Assembly: GCA_007130585.1 (NCBI GenBank)
Contig: SLSE01000092.1
Span: forward strand, 1-26,400
Reading direction: 5' to 3'
Length of the DNA stretch: 26,400 nt
DNA from: Syntrophomonadaceae bacterium
Lineage (GTDB): Bacteria; Bacillota; Dethiobacteria; DTU022
How positions within the stretch are numbered: position 1 is the stretch's first letter; each line of letters opens with the position of its first letter. The translations under genes and the position numbers were made by a program. The notes beneath the pieces are model-generated. The model was not told where the DNA came from. It did not search any database and saw only the letters and a program-made list of their open reading frames with translations. Positions 1 through 7,860 of this stretch are shown piece after piece.

Positions 1-873
1 AAGGCAGCCCTGGTAACCGCTGCGCTGACCCTGGAAGCGCAGCTGGGCGTGCCTGACGCTTTTGATCCCCTGATCGGCGAAGTGAGGCCTTACAGCGGCC
101 ATCGCTACACAGCAGATGCGGTCCTGCGGCTGCTGGAAGGAAGCAGCCTGATCGGCAGTGACCGGCACAAGGTTCAGGATGCTTACAGCCTGCGGTGTAT
201 TCCGCAGGTCCACGGGGCTGCCTGGAACGCCCTTGACTATGTGAACGGCATACTCGAAGTCGAAATCAATTCAGTTAACGACAACCCGCTGCTTTTTCCC
301 GATCATGACAGGGTGCTCTCCGGGGGTAATTTCCACGGCCAGCCGGTAGCCCAGGCCATGGATTTTATGGCTATTGCCGTGGCAGAACTGGGCAGTATAG
401 CAGAGCGGCGGATCGAACGCCTGGTAAATCCTTCTCTTAGCGGCCTGCCCCCTTTCCTGGTCAGGGAAGGCGGACTTAACTCCGGGCTGATGATTGCCCA
501 GTATACTGCTGCTTCGCTGGTCAGTGAAAATAAAGGTCTCTGCCATCCGGCCAGCATCGATTCAATTCCTTCATCGGCCAACCAGGAAGACCATGTCAGC
601 ATGGGCACTACAGCGGCCCGCAAGGCCCGCCGGGTTGTTGACAATACTGCCCGGGTTATCGGCATAGAACTGCTTGTCGCCGCCCAGGCAGCAGACTTCA
701 GGGGTTCCGAAGGTCTCGGCCGGGGCACGGCGGCGGCCTACAGGCTTCTGCGCGAAGAAGTGGATTTCCTTGAAAAAGACCGGATCCTTTACCCGCTGAT
801 CAACAGGGCCGTGGACCTGGTTGCCGGCGGGCGACTGGTCGAAGCGGTGGAAAAGGAGGTCAATCTTTCCTGA
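1..873 (+). CDS. hutH: Histidine ammonia-lyase, C-terminal part (5' truncated by window edge)
   Basis: HutH eliminates ammonia from L-histidine to give urocanate, the first step of histidine degradation in the cytosol. About 290 residues of the usual ~510 are present; the frame is open from base 1, so the gene starts before the window and the MIO-forming Ala-Ser-Gly is not visible. Family landmarks are clear: YSLRCIPQVHG, EINSVNDNPL, GGNFHGQP, ERRIERLVNP, LNSGLMIAQYTAA, and NQEDHVSMG, which carries the Glu typical of histidine-specific members rather than phenylalanine or tyrosine lyases. The following hutP supports a histidine role. Ergothioneine lyase (ergothionase) belongs to the same superfamily, and without the N-terminal half a related substrate such as a histidine betaine cannot be fully excluded. 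An apparent GTG start at 49 is internal. Confidence 0.93.
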   Translation, partial: KAALVTAALTLEAQLGVPDAFDPLIGEVRPYSGHRYTADAVLRLLEGSSLIGSDRHKVQDAYSLRCIPQVHGAAWNALDYVNGILEVEINSVNDNPLLFPDHDRVLSGGNFHGQPVAQAMDFMAIAVAELGSIAERRIERLVNPSLSGLPPFLVREGGLNSGLMIAQYTAASLVSENKGLCHPASIDSIPSSANQEDHVSMGTTAARKARRVVDNTARVIGIELLVAAQAADFRGSEGLGRGTAAAYRLLREEVDFLEKDRILYPLINRAVDLVAGGRLVEAVEKEVNLS

Positions 874-933
874 GATAGTTATCTGCTTCCGGGTGACCGG
901 CTGTTAATAATAATTCCGGCCGGGGAGGAAAAT

Positions 934-990
934 ATGCAGCGAGCGCGGCCTGATCCGGGATGTAAAAAAGCCTGTAAAGTGGTAAAATAG
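934..990 (+). CDS. Possible 18-codon leader ORF between hutH and hutP
   Basis: A strong ribosome-binding sequence (GGGGAGG, 922-928) precedes ATG at 934 by five bases. It opens a reading frame for MQRARPDPGCKKACKVVK that ends in TAG at 988-990. The peptide is basic, has two cysteines and resembles nothing I recognise. It lies about 130 bases before hutP, so a translated leader in an attenuation-type control region is conceivable, but no histidine codons are present and it could be chance. Confidence 0.3.
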   Translation: MQRARPDPGCKKACKVVK

Positions 991-1048
991 AGAAGCTGTA
1001 CAGGTGCTTGATTTAGATGATTTGTCGGATTTCCCGCGGGTGCAGCCG

Positions 1049-1073
1049 GCCCGCTGGCCGCAAAGTGGCGGGC
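1049..1073 (+). promoter_or_regulatory. GC-rich stem-loop upstream of hutP
   Basis: GCCCGC (1049-1054) pairs exactly with GCGGGC (1068-1073) around a 13-base loop, inside a very GC-rich stretch that offers competing pairings (for example CGGG at 1037-1040 with CCCG at 1076-1079). No U-run follows, so it is not a standard intrinsic terminator. Its position about 45 bases before the hutP start would suit a leader structure. I see only one TTTAG triplet context (around 1014) and no clear array of spaced NAG triplets as in the known HutP target of Bacillus subtilis. Confidence 0.3.
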
Positions 1074-1118
1074 AGCCCGGGCAAACGCCTGCAGATCAAA
1101 ATAAAGGCGGTAAACAGG

Positions 1119-1556
1119 ATGGAGCAGATTGGGAAAACAGCTATTATGTACGCCCTTTCCGAGGGGGCCCTGGAAGAACAAATTGTAAAAACTGCCGGGG
1201 AAAACAACTTTAAGATGATCAAGGGCAAAGTCGGTTCCATGAGCACAGAAAAAATATTTGCCGCTGTTGAAACTGCGGCGCAGAGAGAAGGCTTAATCCG
1301 CAAAGACTACTACCGCGATACCCACGCCCTCTATCATGCCATTCTGGATGCCTTTGTGGGCATCTGCAGGGGCCAGCTTGGCCTGGGCAATATGCTGCGC
1401 ACGGTCGGGCTGATATTTACAGTGGTCAGGGGTCCGCGGACCGGTGAACAGCTTGAAGACGGGGAGTGGCTGGCCGTGGTTCTCTACGGCACCATAGGGG
1501 CCCCGATCAAAGGTTATGAACACGAAACAATCGGGTTGGGTCTTAATCATCTTTAA
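1119..1556 (+). CDS. hutP: HutP, histidine-responsive RNA-binding antiterminator
   Basis: HutP is a Firmicute RNA-binding regulator that, with L-histidine and a divalent metal, binds NAG-rich RNA and prevents termination ahead of hut genes. The 145 residues match the usual size (B. subtilis about 148-151). Seen in the sequence: KGKVGSM near 35-41, the THALYH block with His69 and His73, LRTVGL near 93-98, and YGTIGAPIKGYEHE with His134. These histidines correspond to the metal-binding residues known from B. subtilis HutP (73, 77 and 138 there). ATG at 1119 is chosen because AAAGGCGG lies eight bases upstream and the protein then starts like other HutP proteins; the frame is open further upstream to a codon at 1017. 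Here hutP follows hutH, whereas in B. subtilis it leads the operon. Its target may be the downstream genes or a site outside the window. Confidence 0.93.
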   Translation: MEQIGKTAIMYALSEGALEEQIVKTAGENNFKMIKGKVGSMSTEKIFAAVETAAQREGLIRKDYYRDTHALYHAILDAFVGICRGQLGLGNMLRTVGLIFTVVRGPRTGEQLEDGEWLAVVLYGTIGAPIKGYEHETIGLGLNHL

Positions 1557-1577
1557 TTTCAGGAATAATTTACGGAG

Positions 1578-3020
1578 GTGTTTGAAATAGCAGCTTATCG
1601 TTCAAACCACAATCAACAGCTTTCGCCGCAACTGGTATGGTTTAGCAGCTCACAGCTGGAAGAAATTCACAGCGCCACAGTCGATGTCCTCGAAAGGGCG
1701 GGGGTTCGCGTTGACCACGACGAATCCTTGCAGCTGCTTAAAGACGCCGGCTGCCTGGTAAAAGACCGGGTTGCAAAGATTCCGGGCTGGTTAGTGGACG
1801 AAGCTATCAGGGTCGCCCCGTCCAAGATCAATATTTACAACCGGGAAGGCCTTCCGGCAATGAGCCTGGAAGCCAACAAAACATATTACGGAGCAGGCTC
1901 CGATCTTCCTTTTCATCTTGATTTTGAAAGCGGCGAGAGGAGAAATTCTGTTAAACAGGATGTGATCAACGCGGCAAGGCTGATCGAAAAACTGCCTAAC
2001 TTTGATTTTTCCATGAGTTACGGTATCCCCACAGATGTTCCGGCGGCTAAAGGGGACCTGCATCAATTTGCCGCCCAGGTTCAGAATTGTTCCAAGCCGA
2101 TTATCTTTACTTCTTTCGATGAAAATAATTTGAAAACAATTATCGATATGGCCGCAGCCGCGGCAGGTTCGCATGAAGACCTGCGCGACCGACCTTTCAT
2201 CATCCTTTATGATGAGCCGATTTCGCCGCTTATCCATACCCGCGACGGGCTGGCAAAAATGTTTACCTGCCTGGAGTACGGCATTCCGGTTATCTACACC
2301 CCCGGTGTGGTGGCGGGGGGAACCTGCCCGGTCACCAAGGCGGGGACTATTGTCCAGATGAACGCGGAAAGCATATCGGCCGTGGTTATTGCCCAGTTAA
2401 AAAAGAAAGGCTCTCCGATCATTATCGGCGGAGGGGCCACACCGATGGACATGAAAACCACTGCAACGCTTTATGGTTCCCCGGATGCGGTAATGAATTA
2501 CTGCGCCATGACGGAACTGTCCCGGTTTTATAACCTGCCTAACTTTACCGAAGCCGGCTGTTCCAATGCCCCGCTGCCTGATGCCCAGGCGGGCATGGAA
2601 GCGGCGATCGGGTTGCTCATGAACCAGCTGTGTGGCGCCAACCTTGTACATGATGTCGGTTATCTTGATGGAGGCAAGACCGGGTCCCTGCCTTTCCTTG
2701 TTATGTGCGACGACTTTATCAGCGCGGCAAGATATGTCGGGGCGGGTACTGCTGTAAACAGCGACACCCTGGGCACAGACACTATAGTCGAAGTTGGCCC
2801 GTCAGGCCACTTTATGGCTGAAGAGCATACCATGAAGCATTTCCGCACTGAAATCTGGGCCTCCACGGTTTTTAATCGTATGATGTACCAGAACTGGGAA
2901 GAAATGGGGAGCAAAGATACTTTGGAGCTGGCCCGCGAAAAAACGGTAGCAATACTAAAAGAAGGCAGCGTTAACACCCCTGCAGGGACGGTTATAGAAA
3001 AAATTAACGCAATGCTTTGA
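1578..3020 (+). CDS. MttB-family (COG5598) corrinoid-dependent methyltransferase, no pyrrolysine (paralogue 1)
   Basis: A homologue of trimethylamine methyltransferase MttB, about 480 residues. Non-pyrrolysine members of the family, such as glycine betaine methyltransferase MtgB, demethylate quaternary amines and pass the methyl group to a cobalamin protein. Family landmarks: DVLERAGV near the N-terminus, GAGSDLPF, PSSPL-like DEPISPLIHT, HDVGYLDGGKTGS, and VGPSGHFMAEEHTMKHFR near the C-terminus. The frame is unbroken by TAG, so no pyrrolysine is used. The start is unusual: the only ordinary candidate, GTG at 1578, overlaps the ribosome-binding site GGAGG (1574-1578). The in-frame codon at normal spacing is ATA at 1587, which would begin IAAYRSN and align better with the paralogues. 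It follows hutP closely and may be co-transcribed. The substrate is unknown. Confidence 0.9.
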   Translation: MFEIAAYRSNHNQQLSPQLVWFSSSQLEEIHSATVDVLERAGVRVDHDESLQLLKDAGCLVKDRVAKIPGWLVDEAIRVAPSKINIYNREGLPAMSLEANKTYYGAGSDLPFHLDFESGERRNSVKQDVINAARLIEKLPNFDFSMSYGIPTDVPAAKGDLHQFAAQVQNCSKPIIFTSFDENNLKTIIDMAAAAAGSHEDLRDRPFIILYDEPISPLIHTRDGLAKMFTCLEYGIPVIYTPGVVAGGTCPVTKAGTIVQMNAESISAVVIAQLKKKGSPIIIGGGATPMDMKTTATLYGSPDAVMNYCAMTELSRFYNLPNFTEAGCSNAPLPDAQAGMEAAIGLLMNQLCGANLVHDVGYLDGGKTGSLPFLVMCDDFISAARYVGAGTAVNSDTLGTDTIVEVGPSGHFMAEEHTMKHFRTEIWASTVFNRMMYQNWEEMGSKDTLELAREKTVAILKEGSVNTPAGTVIEKINAML

Positions 3021-3201
3021 TTGAATAACAGGATCGAATCAAAAACCGGAAGGTATACGGGAGCATAAGGCGAATATTTATCTATTATTTTTAAACAGGG
3101 AAGGAGTTGAGGCCCGGAAATTTATATCAACCTGCGATTCAGTTTTGCTTAAAGATTTTTAAAAGAGGGATTCGGTATAACTAATCTAGGAGGAGATAAG
3201 T

Positions 3202-4779
3202 TTGATAAAAAAATACCTGCTTTTAATGGCCCTGGTTTTAATGGCTGCCCTGGTGCTGGTTTCCTGCGCACCGGCTGAAGTCGAAGAACCGGTAGATGAA
3301 GAACCTGTCGAAGATGCAATTTCCGAAAGACATGGCGGTATCCTGCGCAGCGCCTACTATGCGCCGACCAACCTCGACCCGGCATTTCTAAGCACTGTTG
3401 CCGATGACCAGATTGGCCGGCAGTGGTCGGACTTTCTTGTCTATGTTGACGAAGACAATATCCCCGACCAGAGCCGCAGCGTGGCCGAGAACTGGGAAGT
3501 AGATGAAGAAGGAACCGAGTGGACATTCAGCCTGCGTGAAGGAATCCTTTTCCATGACGGAAAAGAAATGACTTCAAGAGACGTCGTCTTCACATTTGAT
3601 CGCTTAAGCGATCCGGATGTTGGCGCCGCTACAGTGGGGCTTTATTCCAATATAATCGAAATCAGCGCTCCCGATGATTACACGGTTGTATTTCAGCTGG
3701 AAGACCCCAACCCGGACTTCCTTTTGGACCTGGGCGACTATCATGCCCTGATCATGGATGCCGACAATGAGGATTTCGCCACCAACTGGAATGGCACCGG
3801 CCCGTTCATGATCGAACGTTACGAGCCTGAAGACAGGATTATCTTTACCCGTAATCCGAATTACTGGATGAGCGATGACCAGGGAAATCCGCTTCCCTAC
3901 CTGGATGGTATAGAGATTATCTTTTTGAGCGAATCTTCCGCCCAGGTGGAAGCCCTGCGCGGCGGGCAGGTTGATTACCTGATTTACCTGCCGACCGAGT
4001 TCGTTCCCATGCTGGAAGAAGATCCGAATATCGATGTTTACCAGGTGCCTTCCAATACCGCCTATGTATTGCGTATGCGCTCCGATCAGCCTCCTGCCGA
4101 CGACAACCGTGTGCGCCAGGCTTTGAAGGCCGGAACAAACCGCAGCGATATTGTGGAAGGAGCCCTGGGCGGTTACGGCGCAGCAGGACGCGATACCCCG
4201 ATCGGCCCTGCCTATGAACTGTACTACCTGGACGTTCCGGAACCGCAGCGTGATGTGGAAAGAGCAAGGGAACTGCTGGCCGAAGCAGGCTATGGAGACG
4301 GCCTGGATATCACGATCCATACCCAGGAATCTTCCCCGGTCCCCGCGATAGCAACAATCTGGCAGGAGCAGATGGCCGAAATTGGCGCAAATGTTGATAT
4401 CCAGCTGGTTCCCTCCGATGTTTATTACGGGGCGGACAACATGTGGCTGGAAGTGGATTTCGGTATTACCGACTGGGGTTCAAGGCCTTACCCGCAGCCT
4501 TACCTCGATTTAGCATATGTCTGCGACGCCCAGTGGAATGAAAGCCATTTCTGCGATCCCGAGCTGGACGAGCTTGCCGCCGCAGCGGCCAAAGAAATGG
4601 ACACCGATGAGCGTGTCCGCCTGTACCACGAGATCCAGGAAATATTCATGGAGCGCGGTCCGATCATTACCTTTTTCGTTAACAACCTCTGGGGCGCCAA
4701 TGAAAAAGTGCGCGGCCTGGTACCAACCAGCGGATTGGGTACGGCAATGGACCTGAGGCCGGTTTACCTGGAGGAATAA
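3202..4779 (+). CDS. ABC transporter substrate-binding lipoprotein, SBP family 5 (DppA/OppA type)
   Basis: Extracytoplasmic solute receptor of the peptide/nickel/opine class, 525 residues, the family norm. It starts at TTG (3202) with AGGAGGAG at 3189-3196. The N-terminus is a lipoprotein signal: MIKKYLLLM, a hydrophobic core, and lipobox LVSC with Cys22 as the lipidation site, followed by an acidic Glu/Val-rich linker typical of tethered receptors. Then comes a GGILRSAYYAPTNLDPAF region, the VAENWEVDEEGTEWTFSLREGILFHDGKEM block characteristic of SBP_bac_5 (residues roughly 95-125), and FTFDRLSDP. The permease and ATPase genes follow directly. This family also binds non-peptide ligands (opines, nickel, sugars, betaines in some cases), so the neighbouring demethylation genes make a methylated amine a plausible ligand, by inference only. 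Confidence 0.93.
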   Translation: MIKKYLLLMALVLMAALVLVSCAPAEVEEPVDEEPVEDAISERHGGILRSAYYAPTNLDPAFLSTVADDQIGRQWSDFLVYVDEDNIPDQSRSVAENWEVDEEGTEWTFSLREGILFHDGKEMTSRDVVFTFDRLSDPDVGAATVGLYSNIIEISAPDDYTVVFQLEDPNPDFLLDLGDYHALIMDADNEDFATNWNGTGPFMIERYEPEDRIIFTRNPNYWMSDDQGNPLPYLDGIEIIFLSESSAQVEALRGGQVDYLIYLPTEFVPMLEEDPNIDVYQVPSNTAYVLRMRSDQPPADDNRVRQALKAGTNRSDIVEGALGGYGAAGRDTPIGPAYELYYLDVPEPQRDVERARELLAEAGYGDGLDITIHTQESSPVPAIATIWQEQMAEIGANVDIQLVPSDVYYGADNMWLEVDFGITDWGSRPYPQPYLDLAYVCDAQWNESHFCDPELDELAAAAAKEMDTDERVRLYHEIQEIFMERGPIITFFVNNLWGANEKVRGLVPTSGLGTAMDLRPVYLEE

Positions 4780-4864
4780 GCTGTTCCTGCTGCAGGACGG
4801 AAGCAGGGTAAACAACTGATTTTTTCCTTTCCCGGCATTAGTCGAAGGAATAGCCTGGAGACCA

Positions 4865-4896
4865 AACTGCGGCGGGTGCGAAGGCCCGCCGCAGTT
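4865..4896 (+). promoter_or_regulatory. Strong stem-loop between binding-protein and permease genes
   Basis: A perfect 12-bp inverted repeat (ACTGCGGCGGG at 4866-4876 with CCCGCCGCAGT at 4885-4895, plus one A-T pair) encloses the eight-base loop TGCGAAGG. It is followed by ATAATAAA, not a U-run, so it is probably not an efficient terminator. Such hairpins between receptor and permease genes commonly stabilise the upstream mRNA, raising receptor level over permease level. Confidence 0.65.
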
Positions 4897-4928
4897 ATAA
4901 TAAAGCATCCCCCGTGAGGAGGCAGCAA

Positions 4929-5789
4929 ATGGCGACGGCAAACCCTGCAATGGTTACCGGTTTATTTCGCCGTATCCGGCGCTACCCGACAACTTATATC
5001 GGTTTTGCTATTGTGTTCTTATTTCTTTTAATAGCTCTTTTCGGACCCATGTTAGCTCCGTATACCTATACCCAGCAAAACCTGGCCGCGCGGTTGCAGC
5101 CGCCGTCGGATGATCATGTTTTCGGTACCGACCAGTTCGGCCGCGATATATACAGCCGTATTCTCTACGGCAGCCGTGACGTACTGGTGGTTGCCGGTTC
5201 CGGGACGGCGCTGGCCGTTTTTTTCGGCCTGCTGCTGGGCCTGTTCTCGGGTTACAGGGGCGGGATGTTTGATGAAATCGTGATGCGTTTAATGGACGTA
5301 ATACTTTCGATCCCCCCGTTGCTGCTGGCGATGGTTATTCTCTTTTCCCTGGGCCCCTCGCGCGTTAACGTGATCATTGTAGTTGGCTTTTTATATATTC
5401 CCATGGTGGCCAGGGTAGTGCGCAGCGTGGTTCTCGAACTAAAAACACGCCAGTTTGTTGAAGCGGCCCGCCTGCGCGGCGAAAGCAGCCTTTACGTGCT
5501 GTACAAAGAAATTTTACCCAATGTGCTGCCGCCTCTTGCCGTTGAAGCGTCGATGCGATTTTCTTACTCCATTTTCCTGGTTGCTTCACTCGGTTTCCTG
5601 GGCCTGGGTGTGCAGCCTCCCTCGCCGGATTGGGGATTGATGGTCGGTGAAGCCAGGACATGGTTTCACCAGGCCCGCTGGGTTCTTTACTTTCCGGCGG
5701 GAGCAATTGCCGTGCTGGTTGTCGGGGTTGGTTTCATGAGCGACGGCCTGCGCAGGATGCTGCTTCCGGGAGGTGCCAGCGATGCCTGA
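4929..5789 (+). CDS. ABC transporter permease, DppC/OppC type
   Basis: Inner-membrane permease of the peptide-class importer, 286 residues. ATG at 4929 is chosen because AGGAGG lies at 4917-4922, six bases upstream; GTG at 4914 would overlap that site. Residues 1-25 are cytoplasmic, followed by a first membrane segment (about 26-48), the periplasmic FGTDQFGRDIYSRILYG motif typical of DppC proteins, and five further hydrophobic segments. The EAA loop that contacts the ATPase is at about 178-198 (EAARLRGESSLYVLYKEILPN, with the family Gly at RGES). The gene overlaps the ATPase gene by eight bases, indicating translational coupling. Confidence 0.93.
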   Translation: MATANPAMVTGLFRRIRRYPTTYIGFAIVFLFLLIALFGPMLAPYTYTQQNLAARLQPPSDDHVFGTDQFGRDIYSRILYGSRDVLVVAGSGTALAVFFGLLLGLFSGYRGGMFDEIVMRLMDVILSIPPLLLAMVILFSLGPSRVNVIIVVGFLYIPMVARVVRSVVLELKTRQFVEAARLRGESSLYVLYKEILPNVLPPLAVEASMRFSYSIFLVASLGFLGLGVQPPSPDWGLMVGEARTWFHQARWVLYFPAGAIAVLVVGVGFMSDGLRRMLLPGGASDA

Positions 5790-7860
5790 TCACGATGCCG
5801 TTCTGAATGTGGAGAACCTGACCGTTACTTACAACACGGAAAAAGGACCCCTGGATACAGTCCGCAATGTATCGTTAAAAATAGCCCCCGGGGAGATTTA
5901 CGGGCTGGTTGGCGAATCGGGTTCGGGTAAAACCACCCTGGCCCGTGCTGTTGTCCGTTACCTGCCCGCCAACGGTCTGATCAGTGGAGGCGCCATTCAC
6001 CTTTCAGGCACCGATCTCCTGAACCTGCCAAAGGCAGAAATGCGCAGGATCTGGGGAGCGCGGGTCACCATGGTTCACCAGGATCCGAATGCTTCAATTA
6101 ACCCCTCCATGCTGATCGGCGAACAGATTGCCGAAGTGGTCCGTGCTCACCTTAACCTTTCTAAGAAGGAAGCGATGGCCAGGGCCGTAGAGATGCTGAA
6201 AAAAGTCAGGATGCCCGATCCGGAAGCGGTGGCCAATCGTTATGCCCACCAGCTGAGCGGCGGCATGCTGCAGAGAGTCTTGATCGCCACGGCTATCGCG
6301 ACCAACCCTGAATTTCTAATCATGGACGAGCCTACCACTGCCCTGGATGTAACAACAGAAGCTGTCATCCTGGACCTGATCCATGAACTGATGGAAGAGT
6401 ACAACACTGCTGTTTTATTTATCACCCACAACCTGGGAGTTGTCGCCAGGATCTGTGATCGCATCGGTGTGCTCTACGCTGGCGAAATTATGGAAGAAGG
6501 TTCGATCCGGCAGGTTTTTAAAGACAGGCTGCACCCCTATACCCGCGGGCTTCTCGGCTGTGTGCCGCGGGTTGATGCCAGCAGGAAGGATATCGCTCTA
6601 AGCGCAATTCCCGGTTTTATTCCCCGCCCCGATGAACTGCCTGACGGTTGTGTTTTCGGGCCCCGCTGCGATTTTGTTGAAGAAGCCTGCCGGGCCGAGC
6701 GCCCACCCCTGGTGGATGCGGCCCGGGGGCACCAGACCGCCTGCCGCCGCTGGGAATTGATGAAAGGCAAAGCGGAGGAGGCCCGGGAAATCCGTGAAGA
6801 CGGGGGAACTGAAGAACTGGGCCACGTGGTTTTGGAGGCCCGCAATATCAAGAAATATTTCCCGTTTACAGGAGGTTTTGGTCCCCTGCTTAAGGGTAAG
6901 CGCCCGGTTGTAAAGGCGGTTGATGATATTTCGGTACGGATGCGCAGTTCTTTTACCATGGGCATAGTTGGCGAATCGGGCTGCGGCAAGACCACCCTGG
7001 CCCGCTGTATTGCCGGGCTTGAAGAGGCCACCTCGGGAGAGATAGAGCTGGAAGGGAAGAAATTATCATATTCGGTCACCAGCAGGCCGCGGGAGATTTT
7101 GAAAAAAATTCAGATGGTTTTCCAGAATCCCGATGCCTCCCTGAATCCCCAGCACCCTGCCGGAGACAGTGTGGCCCGGCCCCTGATCCTGCTCCGCAAC
7201 ATGAGCAAAAAACAGGTGCGTGAAAGGGTGGCGGAATTGTTTGAAGCTGTAAGCCTGCCCGCAGACTATATAGACCGCCTGCCCCATGAGTTAAGCGGCG
7301 GGGAAAAACAGCGGGTTGCTATTGCCCGGGCTTTTGCCGCTGATCCAGCCCTTATGATCTGTGACGAACCGATCTCATCGCTCGATGTTTCAGTTCAGGC
7401 TTCGTTAATGAACCTGTTAACCGACCTGCAGGATTCAAAAGGTACATCCTACCTTTTTATCTCGCATGATCTGGCGGCTGTGCGCCACATATCCGACTGG
7501 ATTGCCGTGGTGTACCTGGGCAGACTCTGGGAGATCGGCTCCGCCGAAGATGTTTTCGTTCCGCCTTACCATCCCTATACTGAAGCTTTGCTTTCGGCCA
7601 TCCCGATTCCGGATCCGGAAATTAAACAGGACCGGATTCGATTAAAAGGGAGCGTTCCCAGCGCCATGGATATCCCTTCCGGATGCCGTTTCCATACCCG
7701 CTGCCCCCGGAAAATCGGCGAAATCTGCGAGCGGGAAGAACCGCCCTGGCGGGACAGGCCTGACGGGCACCGGATTTGCTGTCATATACCGATCGAAGAG
7801 CTTGAAGCCCTCCAGGGAGAAGGGTTGTTAAAAAAAGCCGGGGTCGGGGGGGATAAGTAA
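5782..7860 (+). CDS. Fused double ATPase of the peptide-type ABC transporter (DppD-DppF in one chain)
   Basis: A 692-residue protein carrying two complete ABC ATPase modules that are usually separate DppD and DppF proteins of about 330 residues each. Module 1: Walker A GESGSGKTT (44-52), signature LSGGMLQRV (from 158), Walker B LIMDEPTTALD (Asp182). Module 2: Walker A GESGCGKTT (from 397), signature LSGGEKQRV (from 504), Walker B LMICDEPISSLD (Asp528). Each module ends with an oligopeptide-transporter C-terminal motif (GCVFGPRC and GCRFHTRCP). Both ATP sites look intact. ATG at 5782 follows GGGAGG (5768-5773) by eight bases and is preferred to GTG at 5773, which overlaps that site. The stop overlaps the next gene (TAATG), so the transporter is one operon. 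Confidence 0.94.
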   Translation: MPDHDAVLNVENLTVTYNTEKGPLDTVRNVSLKIAPGEIYGLVGESGSGKTTLARAVVRYLPANGLISGGAIHLSGTDLLNLPKAEMRRIWGARVTMVHQDPNASINPSMLIGEQIAEVVRAHLNLSKKEAMARAVEMLKKVRMPDPEAVANRYAHQLSGGMLQRVLIATAIATNPEFLIMDEPTTALDVTTEAVILDLIHELMEEYNTAVLFITHNLGVVARICDRIGVLYAGEIMEEGSIRQVFKDRLHPYTRGLLGCVPRVDASRKDIALSAIPGFIPRPDELPDGCVFGPRCDFVEEACRAERPPLVDAARGHQTACRRWELMKGKAEEAREIREDGGTEELGHVVLEARNIKKYFPFTGGFGPLLKGKRPVVKAVDDISVRMRSSFTMGIVGESGCGKTTLARCIAGLEEATSGEIELEGKKLSYSVTSRPREILKKIQMVFQNPDASLNPQHPAGDSVARPLILLRNMSKKQVRERVAELFEAVSLPADYIDRLPHELSGGEKQRVAIARAFAADPALMICDEPISSLDVSVQASLMNLLTDLQDSKGTSYLFISHDLAAVRHISDWIAVVYLGRLWEIGSAEDVFVPPYHPYTEALLSAIPIPDPEIKQDRIRLKGSVPSAMDIPSGCRFHTRCPRKIGEICEREEPPWRDRPDGHRICCHIPIEELEALQGEGLLKKAGVGGDK

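Noticed and set aside
1..873. Assigning the lyase as ergothionase because of the MttB neighbour
   Set aside because: The visible half looks like a standard histidine ammonia-lyase with NQEDHVSMG, and the residues that would separate the two lie partly outside the window; kept only as an alternative.
3604..4320. Minus-strand open frame of about 238 codons
   Set aside because: Antisense to the binding-protein gene, with no recognisable motif.
4865..4896. Intrinsic terminator after the binding-protein gene
   Set aside because: The stem is strong but no U-run follows, and the permease gene with its own ribosome-binding site starts 32 bases later; mRNA stabilisation is more likely.
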